Below are positions 16,479 to 25,657 of a DNA stretch of 64,000 bases, in pieces. Within the stretch, counting starts at the first letter, position 1; every line of letters starts with the position of its first letter. The notes under the pieces are model-generated. The model saw only the letters and a program-made list of their open reading frames with translations, was not told the DNA's origin and made no database searches. Source of the stretch: Clostridiales bacterium (lineage in GTDB: Bacteria; Bacillota_A; Clostridia; Oscillospirales; Oscillospiraceae); assembly GCA_004553625.1 (NCBI GenBank), contig SFKX01000003.1, positions 1 through 64,000 of the forward strand, read 5' to 3'. A program made the translations under genes and the position numbers.

Positions 16479-16507
16479 TTGCATATTTATTCATTCGGGT
16501 ATATACT
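16479..16507 (+). promoter_or_regulatory. argG operon promoter with ARG-box-like operator
   Basis: TTGCAT (16479-16484), 17 bases, TATACT (16502-16507). The -35 and spacer (16479-16494) read TTGCATATTTATTCAT, matching the ARG box wTGAATwwwwATTCAw at all but one position. ArgR binding here would block the polymerase when arginine is plentiful. Confidence 0.65.
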
Positions 16508-16551
16508 TAGCGCATCTTAAGCGAAACGCAAATGTGTTTGGAGGCATCGTT

Positions 16552-17781
16552 ATGAATAAATCGGACATCAAAAAAGTCGTGCTTGCATATTCCGGCGGGC
16601 TGGACACCTCTGTCATCATCCCCTGGCTGAAGGAAAACTATAATAACTGCGAGGTCATTGCCGTCTCCGGCAACGTCGGCCAGGCCGACGAGCTCGAGGG
16701 CCTGGAGGAGAAGGCGATAAAGACCGGAGCGTCCAAGCTCTATGTCGAGGACCTGACGGACGAGTTCGTGGACGACTTCATCATCCCCGCTGTCAAGGCC
16801 GGCGCGATGTATGAGGACTACATGCTCGGCACCTCGCTGGCGAGGCCGGTCATCGCCAAGAGGCTCGCGGAGATCGCGATAGCCGAGGGCGCGGACGCCA
16901 TCTGCCACGGCTGCACCGGCAAGGGCAACGACCAGGTCCGGTTCGAGCTGACTCTCAAGCACTTCGTCCCCGACATGCCCATCATCGCCCCCTGGCGTGA
17001 GTGGAGCATCAAGTCCAGGGAAGAGGAGATCGCCTACGCTGAGGCGCACAACGTGCCTCTGAAGATAAACCGGGAGACCAACTACTCCAAGGACAAGAAC
17101 CTCTGGCACCTCAGCCACGAGGGTCTCGACCTCGAGGATGCGGGCAACGAGCCGCAGTACGAGAAGAAGGGCTTCCTCGAGATGGGCGTCTCCCCCATCG
17201 ACGCGCCGGACACGCCGACCTATATTACCCTCGACTTCGAGGCAGGCGTCCCCGTAGCGCTGGACGGCGTCAAAATGAGCGCGAAGGATATCATTCTCAA
17301 GCTCAACGAGCTGGGCGGCAAAAACGGCATCGGCCTTCTGGACATCGTGGAGAACAGGCTCGTCGGCATGAAGTGCCGCGGCGTATACGAGACGCCGGGC
17401 GGAACCATCCTCTACGCCGCTCATGAATACCTTGAGACGCTCTGCCTCGACAAGATGACCATGCACAAGAAGCAGGAGCTGGCCATCACCTTCGGCGAAC
17501 TGGTCTATGACGGCCAGTGGTACACACCGCTGCGCGAGGCGCTCTCCGCCTTTGTTGACAAGACGCAGGAGCACGTCACCGGCAAGGTCAAGCTCTGCCT
17601 CTACAAGGGCAACGTGATAAAGGCCGGCGCCTGGAGCGACTGGAGCCTCTACAGCGAGGAGATCGCCACCTTCGGCGAGGACCACGTCTACGACCAGGCG
17701 GACTCCAAGGGCTTCATAAACCTCTTCGGCCTGCCGATCAAGGTCCAGGCCCAGGTGGATGCGAAAAACGCCAAGAAATAA
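16552..17781 (+). CDS. argG: Argininosuccinate synthase
   Basis: A 409-residue ligase joining citrulline and aspartate with ATP hydrolysis to AMP. The PP-motif AYSGGLDTSV lies at the N-terminus and GCTGKGNDQVRFE binds substrates. The true start is ATG 16552 (GGAGG seven bases upstream); an open extension to 16408 crosses the promoter and is rejected. It is the first gene of an argGHCJBDF operon covering glutamate to arginine except for argA-type synthase (replaced by ArgJ recycling) and carbamoyl phosphate supply. Confidence 0.97.
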   Translation: MNKSDIKKVVLAYSGGLDTSVIIPWLKENYNNCEVIAVSGNVGQADELEGLEEKAIKTGASKLYVEDLTDEFVDDFIIPAVKAGAMYEDYMLGTSLARPVIAKRLAEIAIAEGADAICHGCTGKGNDQVRFELTLKHFVPDMPIIAPWREWSIKSREEEIAYAEAHNVPLKINRETNYSKDKNLWHLSHEGLDLEDAGNEPQYEKKGFLEMGVSPIDAPDTPTYITLDFEAGVPVALDGVKMSAKDIILKLNELGGKNGIGLLDIVENRLVGMKCRGVYETPGGTILYAAHEYLETLCLDKMTMHKKQELAITFGELVYDGQWYTPLREALSAFVDKTQEHVTGKVKLCLYKGNVIKAGAWSDWSLYSEEIATFGEDHVYDQADSKGFINLFGLPIKVQAQVDAKNAKK

Positions 17782-17802
17782 AAGACCTGCGAGGTCAATA
17801 CA

Positions 17803-17828
17803 CAGGGCGGGGGCTCTCCCCCGCCCTT
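17803..17828 (+). other. Stable intercistronic hairpin between argG and argH
   Basis: AGGGCGGGGG-CTCT-CCCCCGCCCT forms a very stable stem in the 69-base gap, without a T-run, just upstream of the argH RBS. It may be a processing or stability element giving different argG and argH levels; it is not a typical terminator. Confidence 0.55.
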
Positions 17829-17850
17829 AAAGGATAACAGGGGGAAAGAC

Positions 17851-19224
17851 ATGGAAAAGCTCTGGGCGGGCAGGGCGCACGGCGCGCTCGACAAAGCCGC
17901 GGACGACTTCAACTCGTCCATCTCAGTCGATTCAAGAATGTACAGGCAGGATATCCGCGGCAGCATAGCCCACGCGGGCGTGCTGGCCAAGATGGGCATA
18001 GTGTCGGACGCAGAGGGTACAGCAATCATTGAAGGGCTGGGCGGCATCCTCGCGGAGATAGACTCCGGTAAGCTCCAAATAGACCCTGCCGCTGAGGACA
18101 TACACAGCTTTGTAGAGGGCGTTCTGACGGAGCGCTTGGGAGATACCGGGCGCAAGCTGCACACAGCCCGGAGCCGGAACGACCAGGTGGCCCTGGACAC
18201 CAGGCTCTACCTGCGCGATCGAACAGCGGACACTATCGAGCTCATCGTAAAGCTCATAAACGCGCTCTGCGACCAGGCGGAAAAGAACGCGGACGCCGTC
18301 ATGCCCGGCTATACGCACCTGCAGCGTGCGCAGCCCATCACCTTTGCGCACCAGCTGCTGGCCTACGGCATGATGCTTGCCCGGGACCTAGGCAGACTTG
18401 GGGACGCTGTGAAGCGCATGAACGTCTCCCCGCTCGGCGCCTGCGCGCTGGCTGGTACCACCTACCCCATAGACCGCGAGATGTCCGCCGCGGAGCTCGG
18501 CTTCGACGGGATCTGCCTCAACAGCCTTGACGCCGTCTCCGACCGCGACTTCTGCGTAGAGCTCTGCTCCGCGCTCGCGCTGGTCATGACCCACCTCTCG
18601 CGTCTGGCCGAGGAGCTCATCCTCTGGACCAGCTGGGAGTTCCGCTTCGTCGAGCTCTCCGACGCATATACAACGGGCTCCTCCATCATGCCGCAGAAGA
18701 AAAACTCGGACATGGCCGAGCTCGTCCGCGGCAAGACCGGCCGGGTCTACGGCGACCTCATCACGCTCCTCACCATGCTCAAGGGCCTGCCCCTGGCCTA
18801 TAACAAGGACATGCAGGAGGACAAGGAAGCCGTGTTCGACGCCTTTGACACCGTGCAGGCCTGTCTCGGCGTCTTTGCACCGATGATCGAGACGATGACG
18901 GTCAAAAAGGACAATATGCTCGCCGCAGCGAAGAGCGGCTTCATAAACGCCACCGACCTCGCGGACTGGCTGGCCAAGCGCGGCGTACCCTTCCGCACGG
19001 CCTACAAGCTCACGGGCGAGATCGTCGCCTGGTGCATTGAGCATGGCAAAACTCTGGAGGATATGACTCTCGAGGAATACAAGTCCTTCTCCGAGGTCTT
19101 TGACGAGAGCCTCTACGAGGACATCTCCATCGCCGCCTGTGTGGCGAAGCGCACCTCAAAGGGCGGCGCCTCCCCGGCAAACATAGCGGCGCAGATCGAA
19201 TATTTGAAGCAGGTGACGGCATGA
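17851..19224 (+). CDS. argH: Argininosuccinate lyase
   Basis: A 457-residue fumarase/aspartase-superfamily enzyme releasing arginine and fumarate. The signature GSSIMPQKKNSD, the substrate loop TARSRNDQVALD and GYTHLQRAQP are intact, and length is standard. Its stop overlaps the argC start (ATGA at 19221). Confidence 0.97.
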   Translation: MEKLWAGRAHGALDKAADDFNSSISVDSRMYRQDIRGSIAHAGVLAKMGIVSDAEGTAIIEGLGGILAEIDSGKLQIDPAAEDIHSFVEGVLTERLGDTGRKLHTARSRNDQVALDTRLYLRDRTADTIELIVKLINALCDQAEKNADAVMPGYTHLQRAQPITFAHQLLAYGMMLARDLGRLGDAVKRMNVSPLGACALAGTTYPIDREMSAAELGFDGICLNSLDAVSDRDFCVELCSALALVMTHLSRLAEELILWTSWEFRFVELSDAYTTGSSIMPQKKNSDMAELVRGKTGRVYGDLITLLTMLKGLPLAYNKDMQEDKEAVFDAFDTVQACLGVFAPMIETMTVKKDNMLAAAKSGFINATDLADWLAKRGVPFRTAYKLTGEIVAWCIEHGKTLEDMTLEEYKSFSEVFDESLYEDISIAACVAKRTSKGGASPANIAAQIEYLKQVTA

Positions 19225-20153
19225 CAAAGGTATTCATAGACGGCAGCGCCGGTACGGCCGGCCTGCGCATACATTCCCGACTGGAGGGCCGCTCCGACCT
19301 GGAGCTCATCACCCTCTCCGGTGAAGCTCGGAAGGACCCGGAGGCCCGGCGCGCCGCGCTCAACTCCTGTGACCTGGCCGTCCTCTGCCTGCCGGACGCC
19401 GCGAGCCGCGAGTCCGTCGCCATGATCGAAAACCCCGCGGTGCGTGTGGTGGACACCTCCACCGCCCACCGTGTCGCCCCCGGCTGGGCCTATGGCTTTC
19501 CTGAGCTCTCGCAGTCCAGGCGCGACGCCGTGATATCCGGCAAGCGCGTCGCCTCCCCCGGCTGCCACGCTGGCGGCTTCATCGTCCTCGTCCAGCCGCT
19601 CATAGAGGCCGGGCTGCTGCCCGCCTCGGCAAAGCTCTGCTGCCACTCGCTCACCGGCTACTCCGGCGGCGGCAAGGGCATGATCGCAGACTACGAGGCC
19701 GCCGACAGGCCCACTGGACTGGACTCCGCCAGGCCCTACGGCCTCTCGCAGGCGCACAAGCACCTGCCGGAGATGGTCGGCATCACCGGGCTCGAGGCCG
19801 CGCCGATATTCTGCCCCATCGTCGCGGACTATTACTGCGGCATGGTCGTCACGGTGCCGCTCTTCCGCGAGCAGCTGAACGCGGGCTTCGGCATAGCTGA
19901 CGTAAAGGACTGCTACCGCGCCAAGTACGCGGGTCCCATCGTGAGCTACACCGAAACCATGGATGAGGGCGGCTTCATAAACTCCAACGCACTCGCCGGT
20001 AAGGATACGATGGAGGTCGCCGTGTTCGGCAATGAGGAGCGGATGCTGCTCGTCTCGCGCTTCGACAATCTCGGCAAGGGCGCTTCCGGCGCCGCCGTGC
20101 AGTGCATAAACCTGATGCTCGGCGCGGACGAGTGCGCGGGCCTTGTGCTCTGA
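19221..20153 (+). CDS. argC: N-acetyl-gamma-glutamyl-phosphate reductase (short type)
   Basis: A 310-residue protein of the shorter ArgC class, reducing N-acetylglutamyl phosphate with NADPH to the semialdehyde. The NADP loop is GSAGTAGLRI (residues 8-17); the catalytic Cys115 lies in ASPGCHAGG. Translationally coupled to argH by a 4-base overlap. Confidence 0.94.
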   Translation: MTKVFIDGSAGTAGLRIHSRLEGRSDLELITLSGEARKDPEARRAALNSCDLAVLCLPDAASRESVAMIENPAVRVVDTSTAHRVAPGWAYGFPELSQSRRDAVISGKRVASPGCHAGGFIVLVQPLIEAGLLPASAKLCCHSLTGYSGGGKGMIADYEAADRPTGLDSARPYGLSQAHKHLPEMVGITGLEAAPIFCPIVADYYCGMVVTVPLFREQLNAGFGIADVKDCYRAKYAGPIVSYTETMDEGGFINSNALAGKDTMEVAVFGNEERMLLVSRFDNLGKGASGAAVQCINLMLGADECAGLVL

Positions 20154-20169
20154 GAAGGGAGTTTCCGAA

Positions 20170-21393
20170 ATGACTGACATAAAGCAAATATCCGGCGGCG
20201 TCTGCGCGCCGCAGGGTTTTTCCGGAGCCGGCATACACTGCGGCATACGCAAAAACCACACGAAAAGAGACCTGGCGCTCATACTGAGCAGCGTCCCCGC
20301 CTCGGCGGCAGCCGTGTATACAACCAACCTCGTGAAGGGCGCCCCTCTGGAGGTCACCAAAAAGCACCTTGAAAACGGCATCGCCCGCGCGGTCATCTGC
20401 AACAGCGGCAACGCCAACACTTGCAACGCCGACGGCATAGAAATTGCGGAGACGACCTGCGAGCTCCTGGCAAAGGAGCTGGGCATCGCCGCGGAGGATG
20501 TCATCGTCGCGTCCACGGGCGTCATCGGCCAGAGGATGAGCATAGAGCCCTTCAAAACCGGTATCCCGGTGCTCTGCGCCGCCCTGGGCGAGAACAACAG
20601 CGCCCTCGTCGGCGAGGCCATCATGACCACTGACACAAAGCTCAAGGAGGTCGCCGTGGAGTTCACCGCGGGCGGCAAGACCTGCAGGCTCGGCGGCATA
20701 GCCAAGGGCAGCGGCATGATACACCCCAACATGGCCACCATGCTCGTCTTTCTCACCACCGACTGCGCGATCTCGCCCGAGATGCTCAAAAAGGCCCTGT
20801 CCAGCGACGTGCAGGACACCTTCAACATGGTCAGCGTGGACGGGGACACCTCCACAAACGACATGGTCTCCATCATGGCCAACGGTCTAGCCGGGAACGC
20901 CGAGATATCATCCGAGGGCGAGGACTTCGAGAGCTTCATGAAGGCGCTCAACAGCGTCACCGTCTATCTCTGCCGCTGCATCGCCGGAGACGGCGAGGGC
21001 GCGACGAAGCTGCTCGAGTGCTCCGTCACCGGCGCGAAGGACAGATCCGCCGCCAAAACCGTGGCGCGCGGCGTCATCTGCTCCTCTCTGCTCAAGGCCG
21101 CCATGTTCGGCGCCGACGCAAACTGGGGCCGCGTGCTCTGCGCCGTCGGCTATTCGGGCGCGGACGTCGATATCCATAAGGTCGACGTGGCCTTCCGCTC
21201 CAAGGCTGGTACCGTAAAAGTCTGCAAGGACGGCGCGGGCATAGACTTCTCCGAGGATGAGGCCAAGAAGATCCTCTCGGAAAGCGAGATCGACATTCTC
21301 GTCTCGCTAGGAGACGGCAGTGCCTCGGCAACCGCCTGGGGCTGCGACCTTACCTACGACTATGTTAAAATAAACGGAGACTACAGGACTTGA
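20170..21393 (+). CDS. argJ: Bifunctional glutamate N-acetyltransferase / ornithine acetyltransferase
   Basis: A 407-residue self-cleaving ArgJ enzyme that moves acetyl from acetylornithine to glutamate, closing the cyclic pathway. The autoproteolysis site and nucleophile is Thr190 in HPNMATMLVFLTTD. ATG 20170 is preferred, eight bases after AAGGGAG; an upstream in-frame start at 20143 inside argC has no RBS. The C-terminal AWGCDLTYDYVKIN motif is complete. Confidence 0.95.
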   Translation: MTDIKQISGGVCAPQGFSGAGIHCGIRKNHTKRDLALILSSVPASAAAVYTTNLVKGAPLEVTKKHLENGIARAVICNSGNANTCNADGIEIAETTCELLAKELGIAAEDVIVASTGVIGQRMSIEPFKTGIPVLCAALGENNSALVGEAIMTTDTKLKEVAVEFTAGGKTCRLGGIAKGSGMIHPNMATMLVFLTTDCAISPEMLKKALSSDVQDTFNMVSVDGDTSTNDMVSIMANGLAGNAEISSEGEDFESFMKALNSVTVYLCRCIAGDGEGATKLLECSVTGAKDRSAAKTVARGVICSSLLKAAMFGADANWGRVLCAVGYSGADVDIHKVDVAFRSKAGTVKVCKDGAGIDFSEDEAKKILSESEIDILVSLGDGSASATAWGCDLTYDYVKINGDYRT

Positions 21394-21407
21394 GGGGAGA
21401 GGGAGAC

Positions 21408-22277
21408 ATGGACGGACTTATTTCTAAAAGCCAGAGAGCGCAGGTGCTGGTGCAGGCCCTGCCTTACATCCAGAGGTATTGGAACCGCGTCGTCGTCATC
21501 AAGTACGGCGGCCACGCCATGGAGAGCGAGGAGCTCAAGGCGCAGGTCATGGAGGACATCGTCCTCCTGCAGCTCGTGGGCGTCAAGGTCGTGCTGGTGC
21601 ACGGCGGCGGCCCGGAGATAAACGACACCCTGGACGCCATGGGCGTCAAGACCGAATTTGTGAACGGCCTGCGCGTCACCGACGCAGAGACAGCTCAGGT
21701 AGTGCAGATGGTCCTCGCCGGCAAGGTCGGCAAGAGCCTCGTAAACCTCATAGAGACCACAGGCGGCAAGGCCATGGGCATCTGCGGCATAGACGGCCGG
21801 ATGGTCGAAGCCAAGTCGAAGAGCTCAGCCCTCGGCTACGTCGGCGATATCACGCACGTGAACGTCGAGCCCATAAAGGACCTGCTTGAAAAGGGCTATA
21901 TCCCCGTCGTCTCCAGCCTCGGCTGTGATGCGGAGGGCAATGTTTATAACATCAACGCGGACACCATGGCCGCGCACATCTCCGGCGCCATGGGCGCGGA
22001 GTGCCTCATCTCCATGACGGATATCGCCGGCATCATGGAGGACCCCGCAGACCCGGCCAGCCTTATCCCCGTCGCTGACATAAACGACGCCGTGGAGCTC
22101 TTCCGCCGCGGCATCATAAAGGGCGGCATGATACCCAAGGTCGAAAGCTGCATAGAGGCGCTGCTCTGCGGCGTCAAGAAGGTCTTTATCCTCGACGGGC
22201 GCATCCCGCACTCCATCCTGCTCGAGATGCTCACCGACGAGGGCAGCGGGACCATGATGGTGGGGGAGAAGAAATGA
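21408..22277 (+). CDS. argB: Acetylglutamate kinase
   Basis: A 289-residue amino-acid kinase phosphorylating N-acetylglutamate. VVVIKYGGHAM near residue 30 and VLVHGGGPEIN bind ATP and substrate; KGGMIPKVE is the C-terminal family motif. The start is ATG 21408 after a GGGGAGAGGGAG purine tract; an upstream in-frame codon at 21390 overlaps argJ. In this class arginine feedback usually acts at ArgB; that cannot be read from the sequence alone. Confidence 0.95.
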   Translation: MDGLISKSQRAQVLVQALPYIQRYWNRVVVIKYGGHAMESEELKAQVMEDIVLLQLVGVKVVLVHGGGPEINDTLDAMGVKTEFVNGLRVTDAETAQVVQMVLAGKVGKSLVNLIETTGGKAMGICGIDGRMVEAKSKSSALGYVGDITHVNVEPIKDLLEKGYIPVVSSLGCDAEGNVYNINADTMAAHISGAMGAECLISMTDIAGIMEDPADPASLIPVADINDAVELFRRGIIKGGMIPKVESCIEALLCGVKKVFILDGRIPHSILLEMLTDEGSGTMMVGEKK

Positions 22278-23437
22278 ACACAAAGGAACTCGATGGAAAA
22301 TATGTAGCCGGGACCTACGCAAGGTTCCCGATAGTCCTCACGGAGGGCAAGGGTTCTCTCGTCCGTGACGAGGAGGGCAAGGAATACATAGACATGGGCA
22401 GCGGCATCGCCGTGAACGCCTTCGGCATCGCGGATGACATCTGGGCCGCCGCCGTCTCGGCGCAGCTTGGAAAGCTCCAGCACTGCTCCAACCTCTACTT
22501 CTCCGTGCCCTGCGCCAAACTCGCCGCGGCGCTCTGCGAAAAGACCGGCATGAAAAAGGTCTTTTTCGGCAACTCCGGCGCCGAGGCCAACGAGTGCGCC
22601 ATAAAGGCCGCGCGCAAGTACGCAGCCGACAAATACGGCCCGGAGCGGCACAAGATCGTGACGCTCGTGAACAGCTTCCACGGCCGCACCATCGCTACCC
22701 TGACCGCCACGGGCCAGGACGCCATGCACAAGGACTTCCAGCCCCTTCTGCCCGGCTTTCTGTATACGCCCGCGAACGACTGTGAGGCACTCCGCAAGCT
22801 CGTCTCGGAGCATGATGACATCGCCGCCTTTATGTTCGAGCTCGTCCAGGGCGAGGGCGGAGTCATGCCGCTGGAGCCGAATTTCGTGGATTGCATGGCG
22901 GAGCTGGCCAAGGAAAAGGATATCCTCCTCGTCTGCGACGAGGTGCAGACGGGCAACGGCAGAACCGGCAGCCTCTACGCCTGGATGCAGTACGGCTTTA
23001 TGCCGGACATTATGACGACGGCCAAGGGCCTCGGCGGCGGCCTGCCCATAGGTGCCTGCCTTTTCGGAGAAAAAACCGAAAACGTCCTCACTCCCGGCAC
23101 GCATGGCTCCACCTTCGGCGGCAGCCCCGCCGTCTGCGCCGGCGCGCTCACCATCCTCGATAGGATAGACGAAGCTCTGCTCGAGGACGTGAAGGCCAAG
23201 AGCGCCTACCTCTTCGGCGCCTTTGCTGGCAAGCCCGGGATAAAAGCCGTGACGGGCCTGGGCCTCATGATAGGCCTCGAGACGGAAAAGCCCGCCGCGG
23301 AGATCGTGGCAAAGTGCCGTGAGCAGGGCGTCCTCGTACTGACCGCGCACGACAGGGTGCGTCTCCTGCCCGCCCTGAACATACCGATAGAACTTGTGAA
23401 AAAGGCGGCCGAGGTCATCATCGCCGCCTGCGCCTGA
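22274..23437 (+). CDS. argD: Acetylornithine aminotransferase
   Basis: A 387-residue class III aminotransferase making acetylornithine from the semialdehyde and glutamate. GNSGAEANE binds the PLP phosphate, the CDEVQTGNGRTG segment holds the PLP-ring aspartate, and the Schiff-base lysine is Lys251 in TTAKGLGGG. Coupled to argB by ATGA. Confidence 0.95.
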   Translation: MNTKELDGKYVAGTYARFPIVLTEGKGSLVRDEEGKEYIDMGSGIAVNAFGIADDIWAAAVSAQLGKLQHCSNLYFSVPCAKLAAALCEKTGMKKVFFGNSGAEANECAIKAARKYAADKYGPERHKIVTLVNSFHGRTIATLTATGQDAMHKDFQPLLPGFLYTPANDCEALRKLVSEHDDIAAFMFELVQGEGGVMPLEPNFVDCMAELAKEKDILLVCDEVQTGNGRTGSLYAWMQYGFMPDIMTTAKGLGGGLPIGACLFGEKTENVLTPGTHGSTFGGSPAVCAGALTILDRIDEALLEDVKAKSAYLFGAFAGKPGIKAVTGLGLMIGLETEKPAAEIVAKCREQGVLVLTAHDRVRLLPALNIPIELVKKAAEVIIAACA

Positions 23438-23450
23438 TGGGAGGTACAAA

Positions 23451-24449
23451 ATGGACTTCAAGGGCAAGGATTTTCTGAAACTTCTTGACTTCAGCCCCGC
23501 CGAGATCACCGCGCTTCTTGACCTAGCCGCCGAGCTCAAGGCCAAGAAGAAGGCCGGCATACCGCACAAACTTTGCGAGGGCCAGAGCGTCGCGCTCATC
23601 TTTGAAAAGACCAGCACCCGCACCCGCTGCTCCTTTGAGGTCGCGGCCTATGATCTCGGCATGCACCCCGTCTATCTTGACCCCTCTGGCTCGCAGATCG
23701 GCAAGAAGGAATCCATCGCGGACACCGCCCGCGTGCTCTCACGCATGTTTGACGGCATCGAGTACCGCGGATTCGGACAGAGCATAGTCGAAGAACTCGC
23801 GCAGTATGCCTCCGTCCCCGTCTGGAACGGGCTTACAAACGAATTCCACCCCACTCAGATCCTTGCGGATATGCTCACCATACGTGAGCACTTCGGCACG
23901 CTCAAGGGGATAAAGCTCGTCTACATGGGCGACGCGCGCTACAACATGGGCAACTCGCTCATGATCGGCTGCGCGAAGCTGGGTATGCACTTTGTCGCCT
24001 GCGCACCGCTGGAGTTCTTCCCGGATGAAAAGCTCATAGACCAGGCGCAGGAGATAGCCGCCGAGACCGGCGCCATCCTCGAGTTCTGGACCGAGCCCGA
24101 GACCGCGCTGCGCGACGCCGACGTGGTGTATACCGACATCTGGGTCTCCATGGGCGAGCCGCCCGAGGCCTGGGCCGAGCGCATAAACGCCATGCTGCCC
24201 TACCAGGTGAACGCCAAGGCCATGAGCTACGCCAAGCCGACGGCCGTGTTCATGCACTGTTTGCCCGCCTTCCATGACCTCAAGACGACCATAGGCAAGG
24301 AGGTCGGAGAGCAGTATGGACTCGACTCGCTCGAAGTCACGAACGAGGTCTTTGAAGGCCCGCAGTCCATTGTCTTTGACGAGGCCGAAAACCGTATGCA
24401 CACCATAAAAGCCGTCATGGCAGCCACGCTTGCCGGGCTTGAAACTTGA
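23451..24449 (+). CDS. argF: Ornithine carbamoyltransferase
   Basis: A 332-residue transferase forming citrulline. The carbamoyl phosphate loop FEKTSTRTRCSFE, the HPTQ loop and the ornithine motif HCLPAFHD are intact. An anabolic role is inferred from its place as last gene of the biosynthetic operon; no arginine deiminase or carbamate kinase is nearby. Its stop codon overlaps the promoter/operator of the next gene. Confidence 0.96.
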   Translation: MDFKGKDFLKLLDFSPAEITALLDLAAELKAKKKAGIPHKLCEGQSVALIFEKTSTRTRCSFEVAAYDLGMHPVYLDPSGSQIGKKESIADTARVLSRMFDGIEYRGFGQSIVEELAQYASVPVWNGLTNEFHPTQILADMLTIREHFGTLKGIKLVYMGDARYNMGNSLMIGCAKLGMHFVACAPLEFFPDEKLIDQAQEIAAETGAILEFWTEPETALRDADVVYTDIWVSMGEPPEAWAERINAMLPYQVNAKAMSYAKPTAVFMHCLPAFHDLKTTIGKEVGEQYGLDSLEVTNEVFEGPQSIVFDEAENRMHTIKAVMAATLAGLET

Positions 24450-24474
24450 CATTTGTTAAAAATCGTGTTAGCAT
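24446..24474 (+). promoter_or_regulatory. Promoter and palindromic operator of the SorC-type regulator
   Basis: TTGACATTTGTTAA (24446-24459) contains a TTGACA -35; TAGCAT (24469-24474) follows at 17 bases. The same palindrome, with one change, recurs at 25621-25634 before dhaL, so the regulator probably binds both and represses itself. Confidence 0.5.
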
Positions 24475-24510
24475 ATAGGCGTCCGTTTTTGACAGCGGGC
24501 GCCTATTTTT
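24475..24510 (+). terminator. Terminator of the arg operon
   Basis: ATAGGCGTCCG ... CGGGCGCCTAT followed by TTTTTAT, 26 bases after the argF stop. Confidence 0.85.
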
Positions 24511-24531
24511 ATGTTTGGGAGCACATGAGAT

Positions 24532-25476
24532 ATGATACCGGCGGATAAGCGGATAGAACGGCTGACGCAGGTCGCGCGGATGTACTACGAACAGAACATG
24601 AACCAGAGCGAGATCGCCCGGGCGCTGGGCGTATCGCGCCCGCTGGTAAGCGTGCTGCTGTCGGAGGCGCGGGAATGCGGTATAGTGACGATAACGATAA
24701 ACAACGTCGAAAGCGCGCAGGAGCTGCTGGCAAAGCGGCTTGAGTCCCGCTTCGGCCTGCGCCGGGCGGAAGTCGTCCCGGACGCGAAGAGCGCCGAGGA
24801 TACGAACAACCTCGTCGCCGCTCGGGTCTATGAGCTCTGCTTTCTTGGCGAGGACCGGCCCGGCCGCGTGGGCCTCGGCTGGGGCTCCATGCTCGGCCGA
24901 ATGGCCGATTATGCCGAGAGCCTTCCGGACTTCGGCGGCGGTGCCAAGGGCCGCCTCTTTCCGCTCATCGGCGGCATAGGCGCCTCCTACCGCGGCTACC
25001 ACACGAATGAACTGGCCCGCATCGTCTCCGGCAAGGCCGGATATGAGGCTGAATACCTCTATCTCCCCGCCTTCTTCGACTCCGAGGCGGAGCTCAATTT
25101 CGCCCAGAAGCTGGAGGCATATAGCGCCGTCCAGGCAGACTGGAGCACCATGGAACTCGCGCTCATCAACATCTCCAACTTCCCCTCCTATCCAGACCTC
25201 GGCGTAGAATACCGCTACGGCAGCCGGCTCACCGAGGAGCGCGCCGTAGGCCGCGTCCTCGCCCACTACTACGACGCGGAGGGCCGCGTCATTGAGGCAA
25301 GCGTCAAGAACGCCCTGCAGGCCGGCATCGAACAGCTCAGAAAAGCCCCGCGCACCGTCGCCGTCTGCTCCACCCTGCTCAGGCCCCAGAGCGTCACCGG
25401 CGCCCTGGCTCTCGGCGTCATAGACACCCTCTGCCTGCCCCAGTCCCTTGCCGAAAAGGTCCTTGAGCTGACGTAA
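24532..25476 (+). CDS. SorC/LsrR-family transcriptional regulator
   Basis: A 314-residue regulator with an N-terminal helix-turn-helix (MNQSEIARALGVSRPLVSVLLSEA split over residues 24-45) and a C-terminal phosphosugar-binding domain (about 60-314) with the GLGWG loop typical of SorC effector domains. LsrR, which senses phospho-AI-2, is of this family, as are DeoR- and CggR-like sugar sensors. It precedes the dhaL-dhaK-lsrF operon on the same strand and shares an operator-like palindrome with it. The effector is likely the phosphorylated product of that kinase; this is inference. Confidence 0.88.
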   Translation: MIPADKRIERLTQVARMYYEQNMNQSEIARALGVSRPLVSVLLSEARECGIVTITINNVESAQELLAKRLESRFGLRRAEVVPDAKSAEDTNNLVAARVYELCFLGEDRPGRVGLGWGSMLGRMADYAESLPDFGGGAKGRLFPLIGGIGASYRGYHTNELARIVSGKAGYEAEYLYLPAFFDSEAELNFAQKLEAYSAVQADWSTMELALINISNFPSYPDLGVEYRYGSRLTEERAVGRVLAHYYDAEGRVIEASVKNALQAGIEQLRKAPRTVAVCSTLLRPQSVTGALALGVIDTLCLPQSLAEKVLELT

Positions 25477-25493
25477 AAATTACCAAAACAAAC

Positions 25494-25542
25494 CCGGCCG
25501 ATTTGTTCAGAGTCCTGAAAACTCTGGCAGATCGGCCTTTTT
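25494..25542 (+). terminator. Terminator after the SorC-type regulator
   Basis: A two-level stem, GGCCGAT/ATCGGCC outside and CAGAGT/ACTCTG inside, followed by TTTTT. It separates the regulator from the dhaL operon. Confidence 0.85.
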
Positions 25543-25565
25543 GCGCCCTGGGACAAAAAAAGCTC

Positions 25566-25634
25566 TTGCACATGTGCGCTTACATATGTTACGATATTTT
25601 TAGTAAAAGAGCGATAATTATTAACATTTGTTAA
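25566..25634 (+). promoter_or_regulatory. Promoter and operator of the dhaL-dhaK-lsrF operon
   Basis: TTGCAC (25566-25571), 18 bases, TACGAT (25590-25595). TTAACATTTGTTAA, a near-perfect palindrome, lies downstream of the start point at 25621-25634 and differs by one base from the copy at 24446. A looser version, TTACATATGTTA, overlaps the spacer at 25580-25591. Confidence 0.5.
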
Positions 25635-25657
25635 TTTAAAACGGAGGTGCCTTTGAT

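Noticed and set aside
16408..16551. N-terminal extension of ArgG
   Set aside because: It crosses the operon promoter and operator and is not conserved in ArgG; the ATG at 16552 has a good RBS.
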